64,000 nucleotides of DNA from Croceicoccus sp. YJ47 (GCF_016745095.1 NZ_CP067087.1:1-64000), one strand, 5' to 3'. Shown: positions 1-11,340, counted from the stretch's first letter. Numbers and translations: made by a program. The notes: a model not told the origin generated them from the letters alone.

Positions 1-708
1 CTCGTGGAGAAATACGCGCCATAGAGCATCCGCGCGCACAGATCGAACGCGCCTGGCACTGTCCCTGACCATTGATCTACCAGAGGTTGGCGGACCGCCC
101 GACGGTGAGCACGCGGTCGGGCCAGCGCGAACGGATACTTCGCGCGCGGCCTGCTCCACCGGGTTCAGATCCCACGGAGGCAGGAACTGCCGTCGGGCAA
201 TTGCGGCAAACCTTTCCGCCGCGCCGGACACGCCGATGAATTCTCCACCTTGTCGTACCACGGGGGCGAGTTCGGCATAGCGCAACGGCCAAATGGTGCC
301 ATCTCCCGTCCCGCTTGTTCGGCGGCGAAATCGTAATCGGACCAGCGATAGCTCTGCCGCCCCCCAGTCAGCGAACGACCACCGAGGTTATAGCTTCGAA
401 CCAGTTGAAGTCCGTGGCCGCGCCCGTTTGATAGGGATTCTCCGCGGTCGTTCACGAAATGGTTTTCCGTGTATTCCAGAAATGCCGGTTCAGCATCTGC
501 ACCGATAGTCGCGCCCATTTCGGCATCGCCGCTTCCGAGACGGCATTTCCCACGGGTTTTTTATATCTCGGTGTCGTAGCCGGTCTGTGGATGTCGCGCG
601 CCACGCCCGCTCCAGCATCAACACCTTCCAGGTCCCGCCTCGGTCAGCTCCTTTGCCGCCCAGCTAAATTCCCCAGAACGACGGTCGGAATTGCATGGCT
701 TCACTCAT
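1..708 (-). pseudogene. GMC-family sugar oxidoreductase, decayed and cut by the window edge
   Basis: Reading the minus strand from ATG 708 (SD-like GGCAGGAG upstream) gives MSEAMQF, and after frame changes WAAKELTEAG, KNPWEMPS, YRWSDYDFAA, PPWYDKVE and LPQLPDGS. These follow in the right order the N-terminal third of membrane-associated GMC oxidoreductases, the flavoenzymes that oxidise sugar hydroxyls. The glycine-rich FAD motif that should follow MSEAMQF is destroyed, and at least four frame changes occur within 700 bases. The gene continues beyond base 1, so its far end is unseen. It is the last visible gene of the decayed operon that starts near 6550. The family call rests on several separate matches; the exact substrate cannot be told. 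Confidence 0.65.
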
Positions 709-711
709 CAT

Positions 712-1300
712 CCAAACTCCTGCCGCGTCTCGCTCCAGCCGCGCCACGTATCGAGCCCATCGGGTGACCGGGATCGAACTGTCCGGGCACGAGCGCTCTT
801 TGAACCGCCGCAGTTCCTCCGATCCTGTTGATCCTGCGATGTCAGCATATATCCGGTCAGGAATCAACCCCTTAACCCTTAACCCAGGATTGGCCAGGAG
901 TGCGTATCGTTCCCTCGCCAAGGCTTCCGCCTCATCGAGCGAGTTCCGGTCAGGATGCGGATGTCGCGGCGTGCGGCGGACGAAATCGCCGTTCGCTTCG
1001 GCGGGCCAGCTCGTTTTCGAGCCAGCTCGCGACATAACGCAGGCTGCCAGCTGCGGCGACAAAGTGGCCCAAAGGCGGTTTCCGCGAGCGGCCCGGTTCG
1101 CGCGTCCCGTCAAGCGTGCGCAGCGCCATGACCCGAAATCGCCGGTTCGCGCGTCTATCGCCCGCCCGCCCGCCACCGCGCCGCCGAGTGCCGGCAATGG
1201 CCTTGAGACGATCATCATCGTGCGCTGACGCTCCAAAGCGCGTCCTTCTCATCAGGTCGGAGAATGAGACGGCGGCCACCGGAACCCGATCGCAAAGCGC
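712..1300 (-). pseudogene. Decayed small gene before the GMC gene, unrecognised
   Basis: Between the isomerase relic and the GMC relic lies about 590 bases with no intact frame. The last part can be read on the minus strand as FDPGHPMG followed, after another frame change, by DTWRGWSETRQEFG, ending just before the GMC start. In related gene clusters a gluconate 2-dehydrogenase subunit 3-like protein often precedes the GMC gene, and position and size would fit. The remaining sequence is too damaged to confirm this, so the identity is a guess from context. Confidence 0.25.
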
Positions 1301-1372
1301 GCGCTTAATGCAGCCGCCCCCGCCGAGAGAAGCGCGACGGTCCCAGCCCGTCTGCGCGTGTCAGCGTATCAG

Positions 1373-2435
1373 TCAATTCCCATGATCCGCTTGTTCAGGT
1401 CGCGATCCGTGCGCCGCCATGGCGGAAATCGTCGAACGCATGCTCGGTGACCCAGGATGATATGGTCGCGAGGGCGAAGGCACACCTACAGCAACGCATG
1501 CCGGATGTTTGAGCGCGCATTCCCATTCGAGCCGACTTATCGAAGTTCGTTCTCGCCATCTTGAGAAGATCGCCTTGAAATCGACCTGCCCGTCGCCAGG
1601 CATCGCCGACGAGGAGCGCCGCGCCGCAGGTGAGCCCAGCTTTGATAGCCGCCATAGAGACGGTCGGATTGAATTCGGCACGTCGTCGCCGCATTAACAA
1701 CACTGCCGGATCCAACGCTCGCGTGAGGCTCGGTACGATCCCGGAATAGGTCGAGACTGCTGCACCACGAAATGGCTTCGGATTGAGGATGTTGCGCACG
1801 CACGGTAACACTTACCCGGTCGAGGAACATCTCAGAGCTTGATTCCTGTCGCTCGCCCGGATGGGATTTCAGGCGACGTTCGACACCGTTCTCGTCGGTC
1901 GAGAATGGGCGCCGGCCCCCGCCCGCGCTTAACGCGCAGCTCTTGCGAACGCATCCTCGACAAGAGGTAGGCGTGGCATGATGCGCTGGGTGGCCAGGGT
2001 GAGGCCACGCCAGCGCGCCAGGAAGAGGTCATAGCGAGTTGAGCTCCGACCACGCGGCAACTTTCTTGACCGATCGACCCATTATTCGCCACCGCCTTGC
2101 CTTGGGGTTGCCGCCAGGGTTGCACGCGCACGTGTTCGGCGGCAAAACTCCGCATATGGGCCGGATGCACGGCGACGAGCTCATGAAGATGCGTCGACAC
2201 GGTGATCGACAGTGCTGCTTCACCGTGTGTGCCCGCGATCTCGTCGGCAATTAATCGCACTTTCACCTTGTCGAGGTCAGCCGGGTTCGAACGTGGGGAT
2301 CTGCACCCCTTCGTAACCGTGGCAAGCCCATTCAAATGGTGCGTCGAGCGAATTGAACGGCGCTTCGTCGCCCGCGAACTGCGCGAGGAAGATCGCCACG
2401 GTCCACCTTGATCGTTTCGCGATGTCGTTGCCCAT
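1373..2435 (-). pseudogene. Sugar phosphate isomerase/epimerase (TIM barrel), decayed
   Basis: The minus strand starts at ATG 2435 with MGNDIAKRSRW and continues, across frame changes, with FLAQFAGDEAPFNSLD, YEGVQIPTFEPG, DEIAGT, LVAVHPA, FAPEHVRGNPA, GDGQVDFKAIFS, LEWECALKHP and a C-terminus ending RIMGID at stop 1373. Order and spacing match a full-length xylose-isomerase-like TIM-barrel protein of about 350 residues that is usually paired with Gfo/Idh oxidoreductases. At least five frameshifts and internal stops make it non-functional. It lies directly after the Gfo/Idh relic: that stop and this ATG are one base apart. Confidence 0.75.
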
Positions 2436-2436
2436 T

Positions 2437-3565
2437 TCAGTCCGTGAGTTTCGCCCTCAGCTCCGCGCGTCCGCGTTGGCGCCTCACGCAGGCTGTCGAT
2501 GACCAGCAGCACTCTCGGTGCTCATCCGAGCGGCGAGGGGAGGCCTACTCGCCGCGCAGGATGGTCGCGTCGCGGTAGAGATTGGCGAAGGATCAGATAG
2601 CCTTCGGGATGTCCGCCGGAATCCGCGTCAGCCCGCCGTCTTCGGCGCCGAGCGTCGAGGTCGCGCCGCAACAGCTGCGGCGTCGTCCGTCGAGGCTTGT
2701 AAGAAACAGGACGCTGTTCGGCGTTTCCATGCCAGACCACGTTCCGCCCATCTCGTAACCCGCACGTAAACCGATGCGCAGGCCCGTTGAGCTCAAGCAC
2801 CCGGATCTGGCTGAACGAGCGCCGCATATCCGCCTCAGCGAGGCAGAAGCAGAAGCACCGTCATCCAGCATCCGGCCCGGAACCACCGCGCCGAGATCAG
2901 GAAGAACCTCGGTGACCGACCGGCGAATTCGCGGCGAGGTTGAACGCAGGCACGCCAATATTATCGCCGATAAGCCCTATACTTCGCTTTTCGGGATCGA
3001 CCCGCCACTCCGGCTCGCTTTCCGGTCGCCTCCGGCCATGCCACCGGATATTCGACGACAAACCTCTCCTCCCAGGCGCCGAGCCGAGCGAGAGCTGCAG
3101 GCGATCGCATCGCTGCATCTTTGCCGTGACCAGCGATAACCGCCGCTGGTAGGTAGAAGGTCAGGCCAGCAGGGCAGCCCGCATCGCGCACGGTCTCGGC
3201 CAGTTCGCGCCTCTGTTAACGTGGCGGTCATCGGCTTGTCGCTCGCGAGCCGAAGCGTATCTTGCAGCGCCGCAGCGCGCGCGGAGGGAAGAGAGTTGGG
3301 ATTGGGCGTCACGATCGACACTGAAATCGATACCGTCGTCGCGCCGCACCGGCGGCAAGCATGGTTCAAGATCGGGATAGCCGCGCCGGCGTGCCGATTT
3401 TGCCGGCGGCGGCCTCGCGGCTGCGACCCGTCCGTCGCTCGAAAAGCGGTCGGCGTAGGCGAACTCGATCTGCGCGGTCGAGCTTCCGCGACGCGATACG
3501 ATACGGTGAGACAGGCTGGGCGATGAAGGCGCTCGCCCGCCACCATACCAGTGCGGGCGTGTCAC
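2437..3565 (-). pseudogene. Gfo/Idh/MocA-family oxidoreductase, decayed
   Basis: From a GTG at 3565 with an AGGAG upstream, the minus strand shows pieces of a NAD(P)-dependent sugar dehydrogenase: GGG.GAFI near the nucleotide-binding turn, HRIAS, SSDGR, DGID followed by IVTPN, the signature CDKPMTATLTEA (as SDKPMTATLTEA), VVEYP, GDIG.HAFNLA (as GDNIGVPAFNLA), VTEVLPDLGAVVPGRMLDD, GGHPEGYL and a C-terminus AELRAKLTD at 2437. These are dispersed over all three frames. The D-K-P motif around the catalytic lysine still reads, but the gene cannot give one product. Its normal job with the neighbouring isomerase would be oxidation of a sugar or inositol hydroxyl. Confidence 0.75.
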
Positions 3566-3589
3566 TGGAAATGCTCTCCTATTTTTTTT

Positions 3590-6190
3590 GTAAGACAGTT
3601 CTGGCCCCATTTGAATGGGCAATGGCAACCCTGCCGTGCGCGGGGGCCATGGGTTGCGGCCTTTACGCCCGGTATCGCGGTTCGCCGTCGCGGCTCCTGC
3701 AGATCCCATGGGAAGCCGCAGGCTTCGCGCCCCCATGTCCGTCTGATCAGCGTCCCGGCGGCAATGCGCTGATCGCCGAGCGTGAGCGAAATGCCGTCAG
3801 TAGTGCTGTGACGCGCCACGCGAACCTTGCATTCGCCCTCGGGTAGCGCCAGCCATCGTCCTGCCACGATGCGAAGGCACGGCGCGTCAGCGGCACGGTC
3901 ACCCCGCCCCCCCTCACCGGGGTCGAGCATGATCTTGGCAAGTCGACCAATGCGGTTTCGGTGCATCCTCAGACTTGGACCACCTCGCTGCCCGCGCGGT
4001 CGTGCGTGTTGGACAGACGCAGCGAGCCCGCCATCCTCCGCCCGCGCATCGTGCCAGTCGAAGCGGGCATAGCCCTGCCCTGCGCCGAGCGTACTGCGCG
4101 CCCGCTTGCCCGCGCCGATGATGCCGCGATAGCCGACCCGCGTGCCGTCGTCATAGGCGAGCTTGCCATCCGCATCCGGCTGGAGTGCAGGCGCGGGGTA
4201 ATCCGCCTCGTTCTGCGCGATGGAGACGGGCATGCGACCGCCCGGCTCGACATATATCGTAGGTGAAACCGCGGCGATCGCATCGGCGAACCCTTCGCCC
4301 GGATACCATACTGCAGAGATGGGCCGCGGCCCCGTCTTCCTAGCTTGCATCATAGGCATGGCCGACATTGGCGATGACCACCGTGCGCGGATTGGCCGCC
4401 GACACCCGCTCGATCAACCGGAGCTGCAACTCGGGCAGCAGCGTATCCTTGCGATCCTTGCTCTCGACGGAGCTGTCGGAGGTTTCGCCCACGAACAGGA
4501 AGACGGTATCGGCCCGCGCCGCGGCATGGCAATCCTCCGCCTCGCTCAGCATTTGCTCCACGCTGCCCGGTTCACGCGGACACCGTACCAAAGCCCGTGG
4601 ACGCGCGCGGCCTCGAACGGGAATTCGACGACGATCTCGACCGACTGTCCCTTTGTCAGGGTGACCGAGGTGCTCTCGCTGTCCCCGGATTTCAGCACGC
4701 CCATCGTGTCGCCCGGCGGCGTTTCGGTGGTCGCGACGATTTCCTCGCCATCGACGAACATGCGGGCCTTGCCCGTCGCGCCGAGGTGGAACGCGTGCGC
4801 CCCGTCCTTCGCCGCGCGATAGATACCCGATGCGCGGATCGACCCGCCATTGGCGAAATCGGCCTGATCGTGCATGCTGGTGAACCAGACCAGCGAATTG
4901 GTATCGCGCGTTTCCCGCGTCATCGGCGTGCCGCTGCAATCAGGGCGACGCGAAATATTCGAGCGTCATCGTCGGCCGTGCAGCCATCGCCGAGATCCTG
5001 CGCCGGGCTGACCGACATGAACGGCAGGCGCGGCGCCGAGATCGACATGGGGCGAACAGGACGGTAGCGTCCTTTTTCATACCGCGCACGGACCAAATGT
5101 CTGCTCGGGCGTGGGAAGATCGGGCCGGACCGAAATCTTGGCAAAGGTGCCGCCCTGGAAACAGGGGGCGTACACCGCATTCGGGCCGATGATCGCGACG
5201 GTCCCGGCTTTCGCGGGTCGAGCGGGAGAATATCCCCTCTCGTTCCTGAGCAGGACGAAACCAGCCGCCGCCGCCTCGGCGAGAAGGCTACGCGCCTCGG
5301 CATCGGTATAGGGAGCGGTGATTTTGCCCCCGTCGCATTTTTTTCGCGATGACCGGTGGAACACGCGCGGCGGCATCGTCGACGCGCGATTGCGGCACGT
5401 CGCCTGCCCCGGCCACGGCCTCCGCCGCCTTCGGACCGAGAAAGCGGAACGGCCCCCGGCATCTCCAGATCGAGACCGGCATTGAGCGTCGGCGCGGTCG
5501 AATGCGTGCCGAACCAGTCCGACATGATCGCGCCGCGATAATCCCAGTCGCCCTTCACGATCTCGGTCATGACGTGATACTGTTCCGCGCAATAATCGCC
5601 GTTCACCCGGTTATAGGCGGCAAGCATCCAGAAACAGCCCGCATCGGCGGCATATCTGAACGCGGGAGGAGGTGGTGAATTTCGCCGGCGCAAGGTGTCT
5701 TCATCGGCACGAATATGAATATCATCGACGGTCATCGCGCGCGGCTCGCTGTCGCCGCAGACCAGATGCTTGGGCAACGGATGGTGCCGCCCCGGTGCCG
5801 ATGCAAACCGCGATCATCATCCGCCAGTGCCGGTCAACGGAATCCTCGGAGAAATATCAACGCCCTTCCCCCGCCCGCAAGCCGCGCGGGCACGGTTGAT
5901 GTAGTGGGGCGAAACACGGCGGCACATACCGTATCATCGACCGACTCGACCGCTTCGACCGCTTCCGCCCGCCAACCGGGTACGGCGGACAACAAAGCGA
6001 CACAGGTCACTCCGCGCGCGCGGTAGCTGCCTAGGGGGGCAATACGCCGCTCGTCGTCGACCCGCGCGGCGTGCCCATCGCCCATAGGGCTCGCTCGAAG
6101 AAGGACCATCTGACCGTTATTTCGCGCAGTGAGTACGCCGCTAGTTTCACCCCGATCAGCGCGGCAAGACCGAGCGGCTCAGTCGCCGCC
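3590..6190 (-). pseudogene. GH3 beta-glucosidase with PA14 insertion, decayed
   Basis: Minus-strand fragments in family order cover a complete GH3 enzyme. They include RPTTSTVPARLAGG and GRALIFSED (N-terminal barrel), KHLVCGDSE, WMLAAYNRVNGDYCAEQ, the nucleophile region MSDWFGTHST, LNAGLDLEMPG, AGFVLLRNERG, VAIIGPNA, FQGGTFAKIS and a continuous PA14-like stretch at 4546-4923. The C-terminal part shows FLFVGETSDSSVESKDRKD, RTVVIANVG, VWYPGEGFADAI, GGRMPVS and VGYRGI. The catalytic aspartate of MSDW is still present. The reading frame changes many times, so no enzyme can be made. Coordinates of both ends are approximate. Confidence 0.75.
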
Positions 6191-6550
6191 GAGTTTCATT
6201 TCTTCGAAGTTTCAGATCCAGTTGTGTCCGCCGCACAAGTTACGAACGTCTTCGAAATGCAGTAAATTTGAGCGCCCGGATCAACCGCCGGAATTCGCAG
6301 CCGGTCCAGGTCGGTCGACGTCTGACCGTCCACCATCGAAGTTGCGAGGCCGCCGTCGTTCCACCGAAAGTTGGGAGGTTCAGACCGCCCATTTCGCGCA
6401 TGCGTGTCGAGGACGGCATATTGGCATATTCGGAGACGCAATCAGTGGATGAGCGGGCCGGTTGCATCAGGGTCACTCACCCGCAACCGCTTTCATTCCG
6501 GCAAACCGTTCTTAGGAATGGAAGAGCGCACGTACCGCTCGATCGCCATC
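6191..6550 (-). pseudogene. Start of the decayed operon, unrecognised
   Basis: A very good start site is visible on the minus strand: GGAGGATGAACG then ATG at 6550, giving MAIERYVRSSIPKNGLPE before a stop. Other frames continue with CVSEYANMPSSTRMREMGGL and WNDGGLATSMVDGQTS, so the stretch was probably coding. I do not recognise the family. It may be a small separate gene or an N-terminal extension of the GH3 gene that follows. It begins 93 bases downstream of a TAGAAT box and its promoter, so this was the first gene of the decayed operon. Confidence 0.3.
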
Positions 6551-6642
6551 GTTCATCCTCCCTGCGCGCCGTGTGAAACGGCCTTCGCGCTGTGTGCCGC
6601 GCCGAGAACACTACGTGCACCGCGCATGCCACCATTCTTAAT

Positions 6643-6680
6643 TAGAATTGGCATTCTATATAAAATTGGCGCGCGGTCAA
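6643..6680 (-). promoter_or_regulatory. TAGAAT box A over the promoter of the decayed operon
   Basis: TAGAAT-TGGC-ATTCTA (6643-6658) is a perfect 6-bp inverted repeat with a 4-bp spacer. On the minus strand TTGACC (6680-6675) lies 16 bases before TAGAAT (6658-6653), a normal sigma-70 arrangement in which the palindrome half is also the -10. It faces the decayed operon that starts at 6550. Confidence 0.7.
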
Positions 6681-6818
6681 GCTGGCTGCCGTTCGCCGTC
6701 CGGGGACGCCGGGCAATCAACAGCGTGCCGCCGCGCCCCGAACGCAGACGCGCGCCCTCCATGAAGGAGCGCGCGCGTTGCAATCTTACGAGGGATCGAA
6801 ACGGCGCCGATTGCCCTC

Positions 6819-6852
6819 AAAATGCCGCCTGCCCGCAGACAGGCGACTTTTT
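6819..6852. terminator. Bidirectional Rho-independent terminator after the TBDR
   Basis: GCCGCCTG (6824-6831) pairs with CAGGCGAC (6840-6847), an 8-bp stem with one G-U pair, followed by five T on the plus strand and preceded by four A that become a T tract on the minus strand. It sits a few bases after the TBDR stop. Confidence 0.7.
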
Positions 6853-6856
6853 GCGA

Positions 6857-9176
6857 TCAGAATTCGACGCCGACCCGCACGCCATAGGTGCGCGGTGCAC
6901 CAAAGGTGAGGTTGAAATTGTCGTCAGGCGAAACGAACGAGGCATAGGCGAGCGGCTGCTCGTCTTCCAGATTGCGCACGAAACCCTGAATGCTCCACAG
7001 CTCGCTGTCGGGCTGATACTTCAGGCTGAGATCGGTCTGCGTGAAGGCGTCCTGCTTGCTCGACCGGTAATTGAAGATGTCGAGGAAATAGGCGCTCTTG
7101 AAGCGGGAGAACGCGCTGGCCGTAACAGTGCCCGACGTGCCCAGATCGAAGATGTGATCGTAGCCCAGCGTGATCGTCACGTCCGGCGATTGCGGCAGGG
7201 TGTTCCCGGCCAAATTGGGCGGCGAGACGCCCGGACCGGGGTCGAGATCGGCAAGACCGTTATTGGCCGGATTGACCGTGTCCAGGACCGCGTAGGATGC
7301 AAGCAGCTCGTCATATTGTGCGTTCAGATAGGCGAACGACGCGCTGAAGAAATCGCGCGGGCTAAGCTCGAAGCTGCCTTCGACCTCGACGCCCCAGATG
7401 GTTGCGGCACCGGCATTGAAAATCCGCTGACCCACGCTCGGATCGAGAAGGACGGCGGTCTGCAGATCCTTGTAGTCGTAGTAGAAGCCAGCGGCATTGA
7501 TGGTATGTTCGCCGACCGGACCGAGGCCGAGCTTCGCACCGGCTTCGTAGGCGGTGTTGGTTTCCGGTGCATACTGCCCGACGCTGTCGAAGCCGCCAAA
7601 TTGTAGCCGGTCGAAACCTTCGCATAGAGCAGCGTGTCGAGGTTCGGCTTGTAGTTCACGCCCGCCAGCCAGGTCAGCTTCTCGTTGTCCTGCTTCAGGT
7701 CGATGATCGACGGCGGCGGACCTTCGGGAGCAACAGGCCCGGTGTTGAAACGGAAACCGTAATTGCCGTAAACGCCGTCGCGCCGGTCGATGGTGTAGCG
7801 CAGGCCGCCAACGACGGTGACCTGATCGGTCACGGCATATTCGGCCTGTCCGAAACCGGCGTAGCTCTTCGACGTGGCGTCACGGGTGAACGAGTTGATG
7901 AAGCTGCCGTTGGGCGCGATGAACGGGCTGAACAGACCGCGAGCCAGGCTCAGCTCTTCCCTGTAGAAGAACACGCCGCCCTGATAGGTCAGTGCGCCGG
8001 TTTCGCCGCCCACGCGCAATTCGTGGCTCTGCGTTTCGGTCCGGTTGCCGAATTCGAAAAAGACGTAGTTCGGCAGCGAAAGATCGGCATCCTGATCCGT
8101 CCGGCGATACCCGCCAAGATAGGTCAGCGTCGCACCGCCAAGGTCATATTCGACCTTCGCGCGCGCGGCGTAGCTGTCCTGCTTATTCTCAGTGAGCGGG
8201 ATCTGCGGGAGCGGGCCGTCGTAGTTGGACCGATCACCGAACGCGTCCTGAACCTCGGTGCGCGTGGGGATGCACTGCCCGCCGGGGATCAGCGGGGCGG
8301 CATCTTCGAAACCGTTCTGCGAACAATCGGCCCCCGGCCCGTTGCCCGGTGCGTTGAAATCGTAGGACGCGAAGGTCGCCACGATGTTTTCATTGCGGAC
8401 ATACTCGCCCGACACGTCGATGGTGAGACGGTCGGTGGGCAAGATGCTCAACGTGGCGCGCGCACCCAGATTGCGAGTACCGTACCGCTGCGGACGCGGT
8501 CATTGCCCGCCGCGGCGCGGTTCGGGTGGAAGAAATAGCCGTCACGCTTGTTGTAAAGACCCGAGACGCGCAGCCCGGCAATCTCGCCGAGCGGAAGATC
8601 GACGCCGCCCTCGACCTTCACATGGTTGTAGTTGCCATAGGTGGCGTTGATGTCGGCGCCGAATTCGGTCCCCGCCTTGCGCGTAATGAAATTGATCGCG
8701 CCGCCGGTCGCGTTGCGGCCATAAAGCGTGCCCTGCGGGCCGCGCAGGACCTCGATCCGCTCGATATCGAACAGGGCGAGGTTCAGGACGTTGGGACGGT
8801 TGATGTATTCGCCGTCGATGTTGATCGCGACCGACTGATCCTGCGCTTCGTCGTTCGAATTGGTGCCGACGCCGCGGACCGCGACGCGTGTGTTGTTCGC
8901 GTCCTGCGTAATGTTGAGGACGGGCGCAATGCGGGTGAGATCCTGAAAATCGGTGATGCCCGCATCCTCGATCGCGTCGTCGCCGAAGACGTCGATCGCG
9001 ATGGGAACATCCTGCACATTCTGAGAGCGATTCTGCGCCGTCACGATGATCACATTGGCGTCAACGGCGGGGTCGGACTCGGCACCAGGGATCGCATCCT
9101 GAGCCAGTGCCGGGCTTGCCACAGCAAACAGCGCACAGCCGCTCATGAGGGTACGATTGACCCGTGAAATTCGCAT
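6857..9176 (-). pseudogene. TonB-dependent receptor, copy 1, two frameshifts
   Basis: ATG 9176 has GGGAGAG upstream and opens with a signal peptide (MRISRVNRTLMSGCALFAVASPALAQ, two pieces around residue 20). A plug domain with VLRGPQGTLYGRNATGGAIN follows and the barrel ends in RTYGVRVGVEF at 6857. It aligns along its whole length with the intact receptor at 38084-40408. The frame breaks near 8475 (after RSGT) and near 7603 (after VSTGY); one missing base at each site restores the alignment. As written no full receptor can be made. The intact paralogue suggests an outer-membrane transporter for a plant-derived glycoside, an inference from context only. The promoter carries box B. Confidence 0.85.
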
Positions 9177-9221
9177 TAATACTCTCCCAGAAACAACCGC
9201 CACCGGCGGGTAATCAAAGAT

Positions 9222-9259
9222 TAGAATCGGCCTTCTAGTTATAGTTTACGGATTGTCAA
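9222..9259 (-). promoter_or_regulatory. TAGAAT box B over the TBDR copy 1 promoter
   Basis: TAGAAT-CGGC-CTTCTA (9222-9237). On the minus strand TTGACA (9259-9254) precedes TAGAAG (9237-9232) by 16 bases, so the box covers the -10 of a strong promoter 46 bases before the receptor ATG at 9176. The -35 overlaps the stop codon of the FMN reductase gene. Confidence 0.75.
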
Positions 9260-9833
9260 TCCATCCGGCTGAGGCCGACGCAACCAATGGCGAGTTGCTT
9301 GGCCATGGCGTCGAATTGCGCGGCAATCTGCGGGTCGCGGACGCTTCCGTCCTCGGCGAAAGGCTTCTGTTCGATCGAATTGATCGCGATGCCCATCGGC
9401 GTCGGCCAGCCCCGCATCGCGTGGATGATCCCCGCAGCGCGGCGAGCGTCACCCCGCCTGCCTGCCAGCCCGCCGCGGACACGAGCAGCCCGACGGGGCG
9501 CCCGTCGAAATAGGGCCGCTCGTCCTCCCGCAGATCCTCGAGCAGGTCGATCGCGTTCTTGATCAGGCCGGAAACGCCGCCGTGATAGCTTGGCGAGGCG
9601 ATGACGATGCCGTCGGCCCGCCGGACCGCCTCGACCAGTTCCTTTTCCCCCTCGGTCCGTTCGGGCTGATAAGGATCGAAATGGGGCAGCGCGGCAAGGC
9701 GTTCGCCCCCGAACAGTTCGACATGCGCCCCGTGCGAGGCGCAGATGTCGAGCACCGAACTCACGAGGAGTTCGGTGCTCGAACGGGGGCGCTGCGTTCC
9801 GCCGATGCCGACGATACGCGGCTGCCGGGCCAT
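9256..9833 (-). pseudogene. NADPH-dependent FMN reductase, one frameshift
   Basis: The gene starts at ATG 9833, which overlaps the stop of the upstream monooxygenase (TAATG), so the two are translationally coupled. It encodes a flavodoxin-fold NADPH:FMN reductase with GGTQRPRSST (phosphate loop), DGIVIASPSYHGGVSGLIKN and GLLVSAAGWQAGG. The frame is lost near 9433 in a run of G (ALR then GIIHAMRGWPTPMG in the next frame) and ends GCVGLSRMD at 9256. One inserted base repairs it, so a homopolymer sequencing error is as likely as real decay. Such reductases supply reduced FMN to luciferase-like monooxygenases, which fits the partner gene. Confidence 0.8.
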
Positions 9834-10927
9834 TATTTCAGCTCCGGCATGACACGCGTCGACAACAGGTCGAGCGTCTGGTTGCCGAGGCGCAGCTTCT
9901 CCTCCGTCAGCGGGCCGGTCAGCGTTCCGCAAAGGATGTTGCCGATGCCGAGCTCGCGATAGGGGCGCAGATGCTCCACCACGGTTTCGGGCGAGCCATA
10001 CAGACACCACGTCCCGATCCAGTCCTCGGTCAGGGCGTTGGGCGTGCTTTCGGTCTTCTTGTTCGCCTCGTCGCTTTCGGCACGCGCGTTGAATTCCGCC
10101 TCGCGTTCGATCGCGTCCTGATAGGCGCGCAGGATAACCTCGAGTTCCTCGCGGGCCTGCTCGTCCGTTTCGGCGACGTGGACGCACTGATACGTGGGTG
10201 GTCCAGCCCAGCGCACGGTTGATCGTCGCCTCGTCATGGCCCGAAGAGGTCAGGATATCCTTGTAGGCGTTGAAATATTTGTGGACATGCTTGAACGGTT
10301 CGGTGCCGCCGATCTGCGGGGGCGTGAACGCCGGGATGAACGCGGGCCAGCCGTTTTCGCCGGCGCGGCGCGTGCTCGCCTCCTTCATGGCGACGGGCAT
10401 CAGCGGGGCGTGCCCCTTGGTATAGGCGATCGGCGCGATGCGTTGCAGCACGCGGCCACGGTGCGGACCGTTTTCGAATTCGATCGCCGGGTCGTTCATC
10501 TCCTTGGCCCAGAGCTGCTCGGCAATTTCGAGATTGCGATCGGAGACGTCCTTCGATCGGCATAATTCACGCCGAGACCGATCATCTCCTCCGGGGTGGT
10601 ACCGCTCCCGACACCGACCAGCAGCTTCCCGTCGGTAAGCTGATCGAGGATATTGATACGCTCGGCCAGGCGGACGGGGTGATGGAGGGGCACGGACACG
10701 ACCGAGAAACCGAAATGCATGTCCGGCATCTGCGCGGCGAGATAGGCAGCAAAGATGAAGCTGTCGCTCGCGATCGGCATATAGCCATTGAAATGGTGAT
10801 CAGGCATGAAAATCGCGTCGAAGCCGCAGTCGCGGGCCTTCAATGCGTGCTTTTCCAGATCCTTGATAAGCTTTCGGTCGTCTTCAGGCCGCATCGCGCG
10901 CGCATTCAGAAATACGGAGAACCGCAT
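9833..10927 (-). pseudogene. LLM-class flavin-dependent oxidoreductase, two compensating frameshifts
   Basis: ATG 10927 has GGGAG upstream. The N-terminal part reads MRFSVFLNARAMRPEDD, CGFDAIFMPDHHFNGYMPIA, VSVPLHHPVRLAERINILD and GVGSGTTPEEMIGLG, typical of the bacterial luciferase-like TIM barrel. The frame shifts near 10553 (NLEIAEQLWAKEMNDPA continues) and near 10210 (YQCVHVAETDEQAREELE continues), ending VMPELK at 9833. Total length divides by three, so the two indels compensate and only a middle third is misread. It should use FMNH2 from the coupled reductase to oxidise an organic substrate, perhaps an aglycone; that substrate is inference. Confidence 0.8.
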
Positions 10928-10974
10928 GCTCCCATCCTTTCCCTTTAAATTATAACGGCTCCATCAACTCGAAT

Positions 10975-10990
10975 TAGAATTGAGGTTCTT
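10975..10990 (-). promoter_or_regulatory. TAGAAT box C upstream of the LLM monooxygenase
   Basis: TAGAAT-TGAG-GTTCTT, 48 bases before the ATG at 10927. Unlike boxes A, B, E and F, no good -35 lies 16-18 bases from the box; a TTGACA (11021-11016) is too far away. The box is assigned by similarity to the other copies. Confidence 0.55.
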
Positions 10991-11340
10991 ATTCCTTTGA
11001 TGCTTTTGTTGCGCATGTCAACCCGGCTTCCCGGTTCCGGTGCGGAGAAAATTTCATGGTCCGCCGGAACCCGGCATGGGGCGCAGGGGTGCCGCCAGCG
11101 CGCAGCCGAAATCGAGCTCGTGCCTGAAGCAAGGAGCAGCCGCTCCACCGCTTCGCCTGTGCGCGGGCGGGCGATGCGCAAGCCTGATCTGCTGACATCG
11201 GCGAGAGCGTCGGCTGCCGATTTGCCTTCAAGGCCGGGGAATCAGGATCGGGGAATTGCGCGCATTGGCGATCTAGGATGAGCCGCACATCCTTCCCTCA
11301 CCGGTACAACCGGGCGGGCGCCGCGAGAGTGCCGCGCGGA

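Noticed and set aside
6371-9167. Long plus-strand open frames opposite the TBDR at 6857-9176
   Set aside because: They lie exactly antisense to recognisable receptor sequence, lack an SD and have Arg/Val-rich shadow composition.
9246-10499. A single fused monooxygenase-FMN reductase protein
   Set aside because: The fusion frame passes through the middle third of the monooxygenase in the wrong frame; the reductase has its own ATG in TAATG.
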